Assembly: GCA_964035545.1 (NCBI GenBank)
Contig: OZ037765.1
Coordinates: 2,578,501-2,642,500, forward strand
DNA: 64,000 nucleotides
Direction: 5' to 3'
Source of the DNA: Bugula neritina
Taxonomy: Eukaryota > Bryozoa > Gymnolaemata > Cheilostomatida > Bugulidae
Each line of letters starts with the position of its first letter. The stretch's first letter is position 1. The position numbers were made by a program, and so were the translations under genes. Below are positions 13,801-23,902 of this stretch, one piece after another. The notes under the pieces are model-generated. The model made no database searches and was not told the origin of the DNA. It worked only from the letters and a program-made list of their open reading frames with translations.

Positions 13801-16045
13801 TTGATCAAAACTGCTCTTAGTCATAATAATTTTAATGACTGAATGTTGTGTTTTGTAGCCGATATTTAATGATTTAGAAGTTTTAGCTACGCTCTTCGCT
13901 TGTGCAGCACATGATGTTGACCACCCAGGTGTGTCAAATCAATTCCTTGTCACCACAGGTGAGTGCAAGTGCTTGCAGCTTCTATAACTTATAGCTTACA
14001 AAATGTTTATAAGTTTTTATACTTTCGAGTTTGTTAACTTAATTTTAAATTGAAGTAGTTATAATATGTCCGATTAGCATTGCAATATAAGCTTACAACA
14101 GCTGCTAAGCGGTCATTCAACTGAATAATAATGGAGTAGAGAATATGATGTTGTAGAGAACAGACTGGCTTGGCTTTATAATGATGAATCGGTATTAGAG
14201 AACCATCATATATCATTAGCTTTTCAACTCCTAAAAGATGAAGGATGTAATATTTTTGATAATCTTGCTCCTAAGCAGTGGAAAAGTGTGCGAAAAATGG
14301 CCATAGACATGGTGAGTGTGACTGCATTTTGATATAATAAAACTTTGCTTGCAAATCTTTGTTTGACTGAAAAATTATCCCACAAACTATATTTATTTAA
14401 ACTGCAATTAAACACATTTTATAATAACTATCAAAACCATCTCGAAATTAAACATAGGATAAAAATTATTTATTGGAGCAAAATTTAAAACAGGTAATGT
14501 TTATATGTCTTTTTGCATTCTTTATAAAATATAAATTAGTAGTATGCTGCAAACCTCATTTTTGCACAACTTTATATTAAATGTATTAACTAGAATTAAA
14601 CAAAATCATAATGTGTCTACACAGTTTATTTATTTTATTAATTTTTATCGGAATCAATATTATTTAGAACTAATTTGAAGTTCATTTCATTTATAATTTA
14701 TACTTATTTACCTTATGATTTATTTTATCTTATTTAACAGGTGTTGTCCACAGACATGTCCAAGCATATGGGTCTGTTGGCAGAGCTGAAAACTATGGTA
14801 GAAACGAAAAAAGTAGCGGCTGCTTATGAACTGAAGCTAGATAACTACGCTGAAAGGATCCAGGTAGGTCTACAAAACCACCAACACAGTACCAGACTTG
14901 TGTAAATCTCGAAACAGATGGTTGCTTTCTTGAATTAGACAATACTCCAAATCATACAGTGCTTCACGCTAGTCTTACTAACTAATAAAATTATCAATGT
15001 GGATATTTGTTGTGAGCATGCCAGATATACTTTTATTACTCATTGTGATAAGACTAACGCTTTCGTTATGAACTGTTTAGAAGATAAAAAAACTTTTTCA
15101 ACAATTGCTTTTTTGCTCTCACATGCACATGAGCAGTTTAAATATTCTCTTTAGGTTCTTCAGAACTTGGTGCACTGTGCAGACCTGGGAAACCCAGCCA
15201 AGCCATTGCAGTTTTACAAGCAGTGGACTGACCGAATAACAGAGGAGTTTTTCAATCAAGGAGATGAGGAAAAACGGCGGGACATTTCACTGAGTCCCAT
15301 GTGTGAGAGACCAGAAAATAAGGCTTTGCGAGATGAATCTGTGGCTAAAACTCAGGTGATCATAAATTCATCAATATATTATATGCATTAGATATATATA
15401 ATATTATATTAAAGGTAGATACATGTATATATCATGTTTACATAGTTTAATTTAAACATGGTGTATGATATATCACATTCCTGAAACTAAAAATGGTACT
15501 TTATTCAATTGTTAGTTTATTTTTCATACCAAAGTTTTTCAAATCTACATTCTACATTTCAAATGTTTAATCTCCTAAGGTCAACAAAGTGTATTATGTA
15601 AAAAAGACACAGTTTTTAGATCAGCTAAAACATTACTTTATGTAATTTTTCTACTTTTCATTTAATAAATAATGTATAATTGCATAACTAATATTATTGA
15701 CAGAAAATTATTCAAGTGCAGCAGCTATAGAAATTTAATTGACTGCACAAGATTGCCTTACAGCTATTTAATGAGTCATATTTATAGACTATCATGTAAT
15801 GTGTAACTTTATTGCATCATGGTCTTACTGAATTGCAGGTTGGTTTCATCACGTATATTGTTCACCCTTTGTGGGAGACGTGGGGTGACTTAGTAAGCGA
15901 TGCTTCAACACAACTATTGCACCTAGAAGATAACCGAGACTATTACGACAAGATGTACCAGGATTGCGTGAAAAAGAGGCTCACAGATACATCTACAGTC
16001 CCCGCATTGACCCCTTCAGTAGAAGATGTCGCGGACAATGAGTGA
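1823..16045 (+). CDS. PDE4: cAMP-specific 3',5'-cyclic phosphodiesterase 4, 5' end outside window
   Basis: PDE4 hydrolyses cAMP to AMP. Exons by phase: 1823-1990, 7773-7871, 8884-8954, 10165-10283, 10648-10750, 10993-11138, 12340-12438, 12997-13161, 13859-13958, 14157-14311, 14741-14863, 15155-15355 and 15839-16045 (TGA). They join in one frame and give 584 visible residues. The first exon has the UCR1 PKA site [15 protein letters not shown]; the second has [20 protein letters not shown] (UCR1). Exon 10165 has UCR2 [20 protein letters not shown] and MASNK. The catalytic domain shows YHNNMHAAD and [12 protein letters not shown] (metal-binding HD residues), [12 protein letters not shown], and [16 protein letters not shown], which holds the invariant purine-binding Gln. 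Splice sites are GT-AG with good donors. The start of the long form lies left of the window. Length and motif order match long PDE4 forms, and the family assignment is very secure. Confidence 0.96.
2507..2557 (+). CDS. PDE4: candidate 51-nt PDE4 cassette exon within UCR1
   Basis: A pyrimidine-rich stretch (about 2395-2505) leads to CAG at 2504-2506. A 51-nt segment follows and ends at donor GTACGT (2558). Its phases (2 in, 2 out) equal those of the flanking UCR1 exons, so inclusion keeps the frame and adds 17 residues, core [17 protein letters not shown], just before HEDVIVTPF. From memory, insect dunce/PDE4 carries a short insertion at this same place. This is an inference from splice signals and phase only; I see no conserved motif in the peptide. 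Confidence 0.35.
2780..3115. repeat. minisatellite with 45-bp higher-order unit made of three 15-bp variants
   Basis: The core 2809-3022 repeats a 45-bp unit built from three related 15-mers of the form GGTGGT(C/T)NCAA(C/T)TTG or GGTGGTCACAGTTTC. There are about four to five near-identical copies. More degenerate 15-mers extend to about 2780 and 3115. It lies in the PDE4 intron after exon 1823-1990. Because the unit length is a multiple of three, several frames are open; the plus frame reads [15 protein letters not shown] and the minus frame [15 protein letters not shown]. No start or splice context supports coding. Confidence 0.9.
3559..3577. repeat. poly-C tract, C8-T-C10
   Basis: A nearly pure cytosine run in otherwise AT-rich intron. 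The minus strand is G10-A-G8. It could form a G-quadruplex-like structure, or it may be a slippage product. Confidence 0.8.
5063..5277 (+). CDS. PDE4: candidate alternative first coding exon of PDE4
   Basis: An ATG at 5063 opens 72 codons ending at a strong GTAAGT donor (5278). The exon ends after two bases of a codon, the same phase as the 1823-1990 exon. It can therefore join in frame to the UCR1 exon at 7773 or the linker exon at 8884. The peptide is basic and Ser-rich ([12 protein letters not shown], then [14 protein letters not shown]), with acidic [10 protein letters not shown] near the end. PDE4 genes are known for alternative promoters with unique N-termini, so this is read as an isoform-specific start. 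Local base composition is richer in G+C than the flanking intron. I recognise no homologue of the peptide. The alternative is an internal exon or a chance ORF with a donor. Confidence 0.6.
5987..5994. promoter_or_regulatory. perfect CRE palindrome TGACGTCA
   Basis: An exact full cAMP-response element 0.7 kb downstream of the alternative first exon of PDE4. A variant, TTACGTCA, lies at 6215-6222, and TGACGTAG lies upstream of that exon at 4869-4876. CREB/ATF binding is inferred from the motif only. Confidence 0.4.
6245..6510. repeat. AT-rich minisatellite, TAGTAATATAATG-type unit
   Basis: Degenerate tandem copies of a 10-14 bp unit (variants of GTAGTAATATAAT) in the PDE4 intron. Long open frames on the minus strand here are Tyr/Ile/Leu-rich artefacts of the repeat. 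Confidence 0.8.
6845..6955. repeat. degenerate ACTAGT-type hexamer tract
   Basis: A run of words such as TACTAG, ACTAGT, ACCAGT and ACTAAT with rough 6-bp spacing, inside the PDE4 intron between exons 5063 and 7773. Similar tracts occur near the 5' ends of the downstream genes. Confidence 0.6.
7858..8057 (+). repeat. five 40-bp tandem copies spanning the PDE4 5' splice site
   Basis: The unit begins GTGGCCAATCCAAAGTAAGT. Copies start at 7858, 7898, 7938, 7978 and 8018. The first 14 bases of copy 1 are exonic (encoding V-A-N-P and part of K) and its GT at 7872 is the donor that keeps the PDE4 frame. All later copies keep the same exon-intron junction; copy 5 has AAGGTAAGT. The first two units end with AGTAAGGGAG and the last three with a TATGAAAA-type end. 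Confidence 0.93.
11768..11775. promoter_or_regulatory. second perfect CRE palindrome TGACGTCA
   Basis: An exact CRE in the PDE4 intron that precedes the first catalytic exon (12340). It lies 70 bp from a CTCF-like motif, in a segment with higher G+C than the surrounding intron. A position before the catalytic exons would suit a short-form promoter. Function is not shown by sequence. Confidence 0.4.
11837..11852 (+). promoter_or_regulatory. CTCF-like motif
   Basis: TCACTAGATGGCGCTG agrees with the core CTCF consensus (CCASYAGRKGGCRSY) at all but the first position. It is in the middle of a PDE4 intron. Motif match only; CTCF is present in most bilaterians. Confidence 0.35.
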
Positions 16046-17407
16046 TCTTCAAGTAATCAGCTTCAAGGAAACTAAACTACCAGCACTGACAAACTCAAAA
16101 CTTTGATTTGCCATTCCAAGCTTGCGTTATATTGGTGACAAAGATATTGTGGTTTTGTGCTTGAGACAGTAAACTCGGAGTATGTGACATTTAAAATTTA
16201 ACTACACATCTTGGTATGTTTTGTGTGGTAGTATTGTAACTGTGTCCAATAATGCCTCGGATGTAATCAGCAACATGATTGGTTCAAACAAGTGTCATGC
16301 TTTTTTTCTGTTGCAAAGCCAAATAATACCTCGTCAGTTTCCATGTAAACATTGTATTTTTGTACAGTTTTATGCCGTGATAATGGGATATTTATGATTA
16401 TGGTATAAAGAGTAAATTCATAGTTATCAAATTTAACCAAATATTTTATTGTTCTGCTCTGTTTTATATAAGAAAAATATTTGCTTTTGGAATGTAAAAG
16501 TAATTTTATTGAATGGTGAACATCGTGGAATTTGTGCATATTTATCTTCAGTTATATATTTATTTATTATGGTATTCTATTTAATAACTGTCACTATTGC
16601 TGCTTCGAATAACAATCATCTGCTACAAGTTAACTGAGTTTGTTCAAAATTTATCAAAAGCTCTTACAAACAGGATATAGGTTGCCTTGCAGGTAACAGC
16701 AATGATACAGTAAGCTGCCCAGTCACCAACTTCACAGTTATGGCACCAAAAAACTCTTTATTGATAATAACTGAATAGCAATAAAAATGAAGAAGACATT
16801 ACAAAATAAAATCATTGCCAACCTTACTAAGGTGACAACGCAATATATACAATGTGTGAATAACTCCAAAATGTTGCAACAAAAGGAATTTGTCGTCTAT
16901 CTTTTTTGTGACACAATGTTTTTGGATCAAGCAATGACTAGAAAATTATGCTATTATAACTCAAAAATTAGGCTTAAAATAAAAACAAGTATTGAACCAT
17001 AGAAATCAGCCAGAAGTTATAAGAATTGGAAATGTTCTTCATACTGCAACGCAGTACTAAAGTGATTCAAAAGTGTGTGAAGAGAACAAAATGAAAAGCA
17101 TATAAAAGCAAAATGATGAGAATCTGGTAAAACGACTACAACTGAGGTAATATAACTATAGATTGACAGAAAGACGATAAGTATAATCACCAAAATACAA
17201 TATAAAAATGGTATAGACCGAGTGAGAAATATACAGGATTGTCTTCGACTAGTTTAAAATGATGACACGAAGTCATACTCTAATAGGTTTGATAATACTA
17301 TAATAATACTCTGTCATCAGTGGCGAGGTGTAACCTTCAGATCTCCTTTATCCAGCATAATAAACTTTATTTACTGATTACTTTGTGGCTGGTATGTGAT
17401 TCCACCC
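16046..17407. other. PDE4 and RAB10 3' UTRs, tail-to-tail interval
   Basis: No gene is seen between the stop codons of the convergent genes. PDE4-strand AATAAA signals lie at 16780-16785 and 16805-16810. For RAB10 a minus-strand AATAAA is read near 17367-17372, about 40 nt after its stop. Open frames here (for example 16267-16539 minus) have no protein-like features. Confidence 0.6.
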
Positions 17408-20227
17408 TCAACAGCATTTCTTTTTTGATGAGCTCGAGCTAAGATTAACAACTGTTTCAGATGATGGACCATCCCTGCCAGCTTGCTGCAACACACCAAA
17501 TGAAAGTCATTTTCTAAATTTTAAACAATATTAGCTTTTTATAAAAGCAAGTGGTGCATTACTAGTTGGCACAGAACTTATCCAAACATCTGAAAACCCA
17601 CTATTAAATTCTCCTAGACAAAACTGCTGCATGGTAATCACTCTCCTGTGTTATATCTGATCAAGCAGTACACAATTATACTAAGAGAAGACAACTCTGG
17701 ATAAGTGCTATACTGCATGTTTATATATCATAAAGACTTATGCACATTTGATAAGCTATTCATTGGACAGTTATTAAAATACAATTCATATAAATCAAAT
17801 GTATTATATATATATTCAAGCTGGTGTTAAAAACGGTAATTTTTAAATTATTAAATTTTACAAAGCCAGAATGTTGAGTTCACTGAAAGAAATTATGTTG
17901 CAATTAGCTGATAGCAGTAGTCTAGTACTAATTTATTAGAAACCCTGAATATAAGTACAACACAAAAGTTAATTTCATGCTTTCTCAGCATTGAGGGACA
18001 AAATTTCTAAATAAATGCATAATGTAAGACTTAACACCACAATTATCTCTCCAAGAATGTTTGTTTTCCTGAATTATAGAATCTATTTTTACGGACTATT
18101 AAATGATTCTTCAACATCTATAGTAACAAAAATATGGAAATAACAAAATAAACCATAAAATATAACAATTTTTAGCCTGTGGTCAAAAATTTTATTAGAA
18201 TAGTCTGAGTACCTAAGAAGGACACTTACCTTATCCATTTTTTCTAATATTGATGCAGACAAGTCCATGAAGGCCTTCTCCACGTTGATGTTAGTCTTGG
18301 CACTCGTCTCCATAAACGGGATATTGTGTTGCTTAGCAACCTGTAAACACGGTGTGACATCATCAAGACTAATTTACAGCAAACCAACAACAGTTACCTG
18401 CAGATTATTATAACGGAAGTAGTCAGGGAAAACAGCTGCCATTATTAATGATGCAGTGGTGAGACAACTCTCATATTTAAGGAAATTGAGTCTACACACT
18501 AAAATATTTTTTATCAGTTAAAGATGAGGCATATAACGCTTCTTTATACCACTCGCTCATGCAAAACAGCTCATAAAAACGTACACGTTTCACACATCAG
18601 TGCAGATGCATGTAGCTGTGACTTGAGACCAAACTTACCATCATCGCTTTCTCTGAGCTGATCTGTCTTTTGTCTTCCATATCAGCCTTGTTGCCTAGCA
18701 ACATCTTCTCAACATCTTCATTAGCATGCTAAATATAGAACCGAGGGCTAAATATAGAACAGAGTGCTAAATATAGAACAGAGTGCTAAATATAGAACAG
18801 AGTGCTAAATATAGAACAGAGTGCTAAATATAGAACAGAGTACTAAATATAGGTGCTGTGTTATATTACATTATATATTACATATTATGATGTTGAAATA
18901 CTGGAAGTTGAACAAAGTTTAAATGAATAACAATCTGATGGGACTTTGCCAGACCCTGAAACATCAAAATACAATTCACATTTAAGCACATGGGATAACA
19001 CAAACCGCGTGTTGGGAACTGATAACTCCAAGACCTGATCAACCACAATATTACCCTTGGGGAAAATCACGGCATATTTGTAAATAACAAGTCCAAAGTC
19101 CACACAACAAATTGCTTTAGCAGACACAATGTTACCAGAGAAATGACATTACAAGGTTTACATAATATTCCAGACCAAAATCCAACAGCACAATGATTGT
19201 ATTCAAATCCGAATATTATTAAAGTAGATTAGAACTAAGTACTGTGAACCAACCTATAACTATAAACAAATGCATAATCAGACCTCATGTAAAGCATTGA
19301 TTAGATCAAAGCATAAAATTGAATGCTTCATTCACCTCATCAATGTTTGACAGCCACTTGGAAATGTTGTCAAACGTTCTCTGGTTAGTAATATCATAGA
19401 CTAGCATGATACCCATGGCACCTCTGTAATATGAGGTAGTAATAGTGTGGAATCTATCTTGCCCTGCGGTATCCCTAAATATAACCACATCACATGATCA
19501 GTATGTTGAGCTATTCATAGCTAGTAGTTTATGATGGTATGATTTGAATATAGGCCTTTTAAAATAGTGAAATACTGCTTACTGTTATAGGATATACTTT
19601 CAACTATAAATGTTGAAGTATGAACAATTAAACACTCTTTTGCTCGAGTATAAATGAAGGAAATTAAATAAACAAGAAGCCTTCAGCCTCTAAACGCTAA
19701 AGTTTATAATATATTATATAATAAAACATAGAGATCTGTAACCTTTCAACTCGTAAATTGAGTATTGGATGGTTTATACAATTATTGAAGAAGTCATCAC
19801 AGCTTTAAGCTGTTTGAATCAACTAAAAATATAAAGGAACACAAAAGGAAATAATGAAGCTTATCTACATGTCTCCAAATTATTTAATTTTTTTACACAG
19901 CTGACTAGAATAAAGTAAACATTACCATATCTGTAACTTGACTTTCTTCCCAGCCATTTCAACTGTCTTTATTTTAAAATCAATACCTGAAACAGATACA
20001 TTAAATAAAACAAGGAATGCTAAAGAGGCATAGTGACTCCAGCATTGCTAGTAATGAAATTATATTGCAAAACACAAGATCAACTTTAAAATTTACACAC
20101 CTATCGTTGAAATGAACGTAGTGTTGAAAGCATCATCTGAGAATCGAAATAGTAGTGCAGTTTTTCCGACCCCAGAGTCTCCGATAAGCAACAATTTGAA
20201 TAGCAAATCGTATGTCTTTTTAGCCAT
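17408..20227 (-). CDS. RAB10: Ras-related small GTPase Rab10
   Basis: Exocytic and recycling Rab GTPase acting in vesicle delivery. Six exons: 20227-20101, 19986-19926, 19474-19336, 18728-18639, 18340-18230, 17485-17408; 201 residues, against 200 in vertebrate Rab10. It begins [14 protein letters not shown], then P-loop GDSGVGKT and switch I with [14 protein letters not shown]. These, with the start, fit Rab10 better than Rab8. Switch II is [19 protein letters not shown]; the residue after the catalytic Gln is Asp instead of the usual Glu. The Thr equivalent to the LRRK2 target of Rab10 is kept. The guanine-base motifs are NKAD and ETSAK. The C-terminus is a Ser run, KKK and CC for double geranylgeranylation. 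A TTGCAG acceptor lies 4 nt before the ATG, so the 5' UTR is spliced. Confidence 0.95.
18728..18853 (-). repeat. 19-bp tandem array abutting the RAB10 exon 4 acceptor
   Basis: Six full copies and one partial copy of the plus-strand unit GCTAAATATAGAACAGAGT. On the gene strand each copy reads TTCTATATTTAG followed by C, so each repeats the acceptor and its upstream bases. The functional exon starts at 18728, the last base of the copy nearest the exon. Confidence 0.93.
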
Positions 20228-20231
20228 GCTT

Positions 20232-21615
20232 CTGCAATTGAAATAAAATCATTATAGTACACAACAACTTATTAAATATAATGAAGAAGCTATGAACTAT
20301 TGGATATATAATGAATGCTGTGTTGGGCTAATCATCCCAACAAGATCATGGTCAAAAAAAGCAAACACCATACAAAGCACAGTTTGCAGCCTTCTAAAAG
20401 ACCTTACCATTAAATGTAAGAAGATTGTAACTTTAAAAAATCCCTGACACGCTTCACTTGTGCAGTATTAAATACTCTTATATATATTAGTTTTCATCTA
20501 CAGACTGCCTTAAGGTTGTATGCCTAAACAATTTTGTTTTATAATGCATTTTGTGTGAGTATGTGCTGAAATGATTTGAGATTTCCAATGGCTTTCGGAC
20601 TACTGTTTAGGCTGGCTTTGACTTTACCGCTACTATAAAAATTATAGCTAACTTTCATTGCATGTTATAAGTATAACAATGCACAACTGCAACCGTTTAT
20701 GACTATCAAACGCTTCGTCAATATTATTACCTATAATTAGTAACGTACTCACACTCTCCAAATTGAAATTCCTTATGATTACTAATATCAATATGATTAT
20801 GACTATTAGCATATGTAACTGTAATTGAGCAACTGCAAGTATTACTATTCATATTCATATTGACTTTAGAATTTACTTAGTTAGAACAGAGATAATCATA
20901 ATGATTGCTTCCCTTTATAATCAAAATGATTATGAATATGATTGATTGAAAAGCCCCAGTCTGGGCCCTTGGGGGTAACGATCTTTATCTTATGTATTAT
21001 CATTATGATTATGCCTTTCACCTATGACCTATCACTATCACTATCAGCAAGTGAGCATTACTGCGATTGTGTCCACCCGTATCACTCAGTTTAACACTAA
21101 AGATAAAAAGGACTGCCAGTTTGAACTGCAGCATCAATTAAATTAAATTATAATCAATATAATAATCATTATACTTTTTTATAATCACGTCGATGTTTAC
21201 GCAGTAACTCAAACTCAAACTGCAAGTGTTAACTACACCGAGTACGGCAGTCGTTATAGTTTGAGTTCTCTTGGCAGTTGTTTTTTACACTCAGTATCTT
21301 CATAAAATTCTACTCTATTTCCATTCACTTTTTAATAAATCAATGGTTGCAACTATTCTGAAATTAGGCAAAAACTAAGCATAAGTTTAATCAAATAAAA
21401 CAAAGAACCAAAACTAGACCAATAAAATTAAAATGAGATCAATTCCTCTTCCTGTTTCTGCAGCCGCAGCATTATTTCGTGATTTAGCTTGGCTCGCTAC
21501 ACATAGAATCTACGGAGATCATTGGTTGTTACCGAAGGGTTAAACAGCAAAAGGAATAAACTACACTGGTTGTTACAAAACTAGGCTAATCAAATTTCAT
21601 TTCCGGTATACAAAA
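20232..21615. promoter_or_regulatory. divergent RAB10/DCTN2 intergenic region
   Basis: A head-to-head interval of about 1.4 kb, likely containing the RAB10 5' UTR intron and a shared promoter zone. It holds hexamer-like tracts at about 20745-20900 and 20960-21075, an inverted repeat AACTCAAACT/AGTTTGAGTT near 21206-21270, and a TTCCGG (ETS-like) motif at 21601-21606 next to the DCTN2 start. No CpG island is evident. No coding sequence seen. Confidence 0.5.
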
Positions 21616-23312
21616 ATGGCTGACCCAAAGTACCAAAGTTTACCCTATGTTGCCGTAGATCAACCGGACGTATACGAATCTGCAGACCTTCCAGAATCTG
21701 ACCAAGCTCTAGAAAATACAACTGATGTAGACGAAGTTGTTGAAAGGTTTGCTGTTGATCCAAAAGATGCTTTTAATCGTTTTAACAAGGCTGCAATCGA
21801 CAGTTCTTCTTCCAATTTTAGTGAAGAAGCTATCCCAGGTAGAGCTGGGTATTCAGTTCGTTATGAAATAATTTCATCAGATGAAAAAACTGAAGAAAGT
21901 CTCACTCAAAAAATACAGCGTTTAAAACAGGAGCTTAAAGAAATTGAGGAGCTGTCAAAATTAGAACTTAGCAGAGAAGTAAATCCAACTACGATTATTT
22001 CAGAAGTTGAATCACTTAAAAAGCAGATCGATGCATTTTCTAACAGCAGCAGTGCCTATGTTGGGTCATTAGATTCAAATGATGTGGCTTATGGTCAGTT
22101 ATTGTCTCAACTTAAAATATCTTCAAGTGGTAAAGGTGATACTAAAGGTAAAACAGAAACGGCCAAAAGTTTGAAAGGAGAATCAGAATCTGACCCAAAC
22201 CAGGCCATGTTTGAATTACATTATTCGCCAGATGTTGCTATGGTAGCTAAAGAGGCTAATTTAGATGCTAGAATTACTAAACTAGAGCAAATACTAGGTC
22301 AAGGTGAAGCTGGATCTTCTGAGCCTGTGTTGGACATGTTGTCTAACATATCATCAAAAGTACACTTGCTGGAAGAGGATAATCTGGACAAGCTTTCTGC
22401 TAGGCTACAAATCTTGCTGCAGACTCTTGATAAGGTAACAACATCAATGTGTTCCATGTGCTGCATGAACTAGATTTCAATGCCGCCACTGATTTGTTGT
22501 AGTTTTGATACTTGTGCCTTTGAATGTGTTTGCTAGGAGTTGCTGAGTTATTTGTGAATTTAGCAATTCAAATAGACAGGCCACTAGTTTTACATAACTA
22601 TTTTATTGATTCTAATTATTTTCCAATTCCTTTCAAATAACTTTCCTTAAAGTCTATTAACCATTGAGGCTTAGCTAGTTATCACTGAAACTATGATTGT
22701 ATATTGGATAATGTAATAAGTAAAATTATTTTTTTGACCATATTTCAAAAACTATAAGTAAATCATTACTGCTGTTGAGTCAAGTCAGCTTTGTTAACTT
22801 CAGTCAAGCAATTTCAAGTGCTTGCGTAAGCAAGTGCTTGATTCAACATGATATTGGCATTGGCAGTTTCTTCAATGACGTTTACCAAAGATTTGTTAAT
22901 ATAAGACAAACAGGTGTTGAATTTCAAAACTTTAAACTATTGTGAATATTGATTGTTATCAAGTTTTACTTATATACTTTAGGTGAAGGAAAGCAGTTCA
23001 AGTACAGAGGCTCGTGAGTTGGAGAAAGTCAATGAATTATATGAACTAGTCAAAAAGTGGGACACGTGCGTAGACTCCCTTCCACTGATTGTAAACAGGT
23101 TGTACACTCTGCAGGAGCTCCACCAACAGGCCATGGAGTTCTCAGCTAGTCTTAAAGCACTGGAGTCAGCCCAGAATGAACTGGGACAGAACATTGGTGG
23201 GCATAGTCAATTGCTGACGGAGGTACAGAAAACATTTGCTGTTAATATTGATGCAATCAAATCAAACATTGATGTCTTAGGAAAGCGTATTGATGCACTG
23301 AGTAAACAATAA
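21616..23312 (+). CDS. DCTN2: dynactin subunit 2 (dynamitin, p50)
   Basis: Dynamitin is part of the shoulder of dynactin, the dynein cofactor for retrograde transport and mitosis. Two exons, 21616-22434 and 22983-23312, give 382 residues. The N-terminus MADPKY...PDVYE(S/T)(A/S)DLPE is the family hallmark that anchors p50 to the Arp1 filament. Coiled-coil segments follow (ESLTQKIQRLKQELKEIEEL; a later ELEKVNELYELVKKW), with a family-like end LTEVQKTFAVNIDAIKSNID. The start is supported by an A-rich context with G at +4 (AAAATGG) and the conserved N-terminus. The stop TAA is embedded in an AATAAA. Having only two coding exons contrasts with its intron-rich neighbours. Confidence 0.95.
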
Positions 23313-23313
23313 A
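23308..23313 (+). terminator. AATAAA overlapping the DCTN2 stop codon
   Basis: The hexamer includes the TAA stop (23310-23312). Another AATAAA is near 23619, which would give a more usual 3' UTR. Which one is used cannot be told from sequence. Confidence 0.3.
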
Positions 23314-23902
23314 TACTCCTCTACTGGTCAACGTAAAAACTTGACTATTTTATTGAGAACTGGCTTTTTATATATGCATAGTTGTGATTTGAGTCATACT
23401 ATATTCCACAAAATGCGAGGTTATTGTGAATATTTGGTATCTATTTGTGTGCCTGTTGAGTTAAAAGAATAGCTTAATTTCAGTTTTCTAAATTTATTAT
23501 TATATTTTAATATTTAAAAATAATAAGATGTCTTTTTGTTATTGTATCAATTTATCACAGTAAATAGAAGCATAGTTTGACAAAATATTTAACAATTTAA
23601 AATACTTAATTTGCAACTAAATAAATGGCTGCTAGAAGCTGAATGCATCTAATATATCAATCATGATATACCCTACAAGTTACAAAAACAAAATAACTTA
23701 AAAATTCAATGATAATGAGAAATAAAAATATAATGTATTTTCAAGCGTGAGTGTAGTTTGCACTAAGCATTTTTGAGGTGTAGTGACAGGCAAGTTTGAG
23801 TCACTAACTTATGGAAGGTAATGTATATCTACTGACTACTTAATAAGTGTATACTTCACACTGTGACTTCATTGTGTAATATACAGACTCTGGATCAACA
23901 CG
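23313..23902. other. DCTN2/MAK 3' UTR interval
   Basis: A convergent tail-to-tail interval, AT-rich, with AATAAA-type hexamers. No gene or structured repeat seen. Confidence 0.6.
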
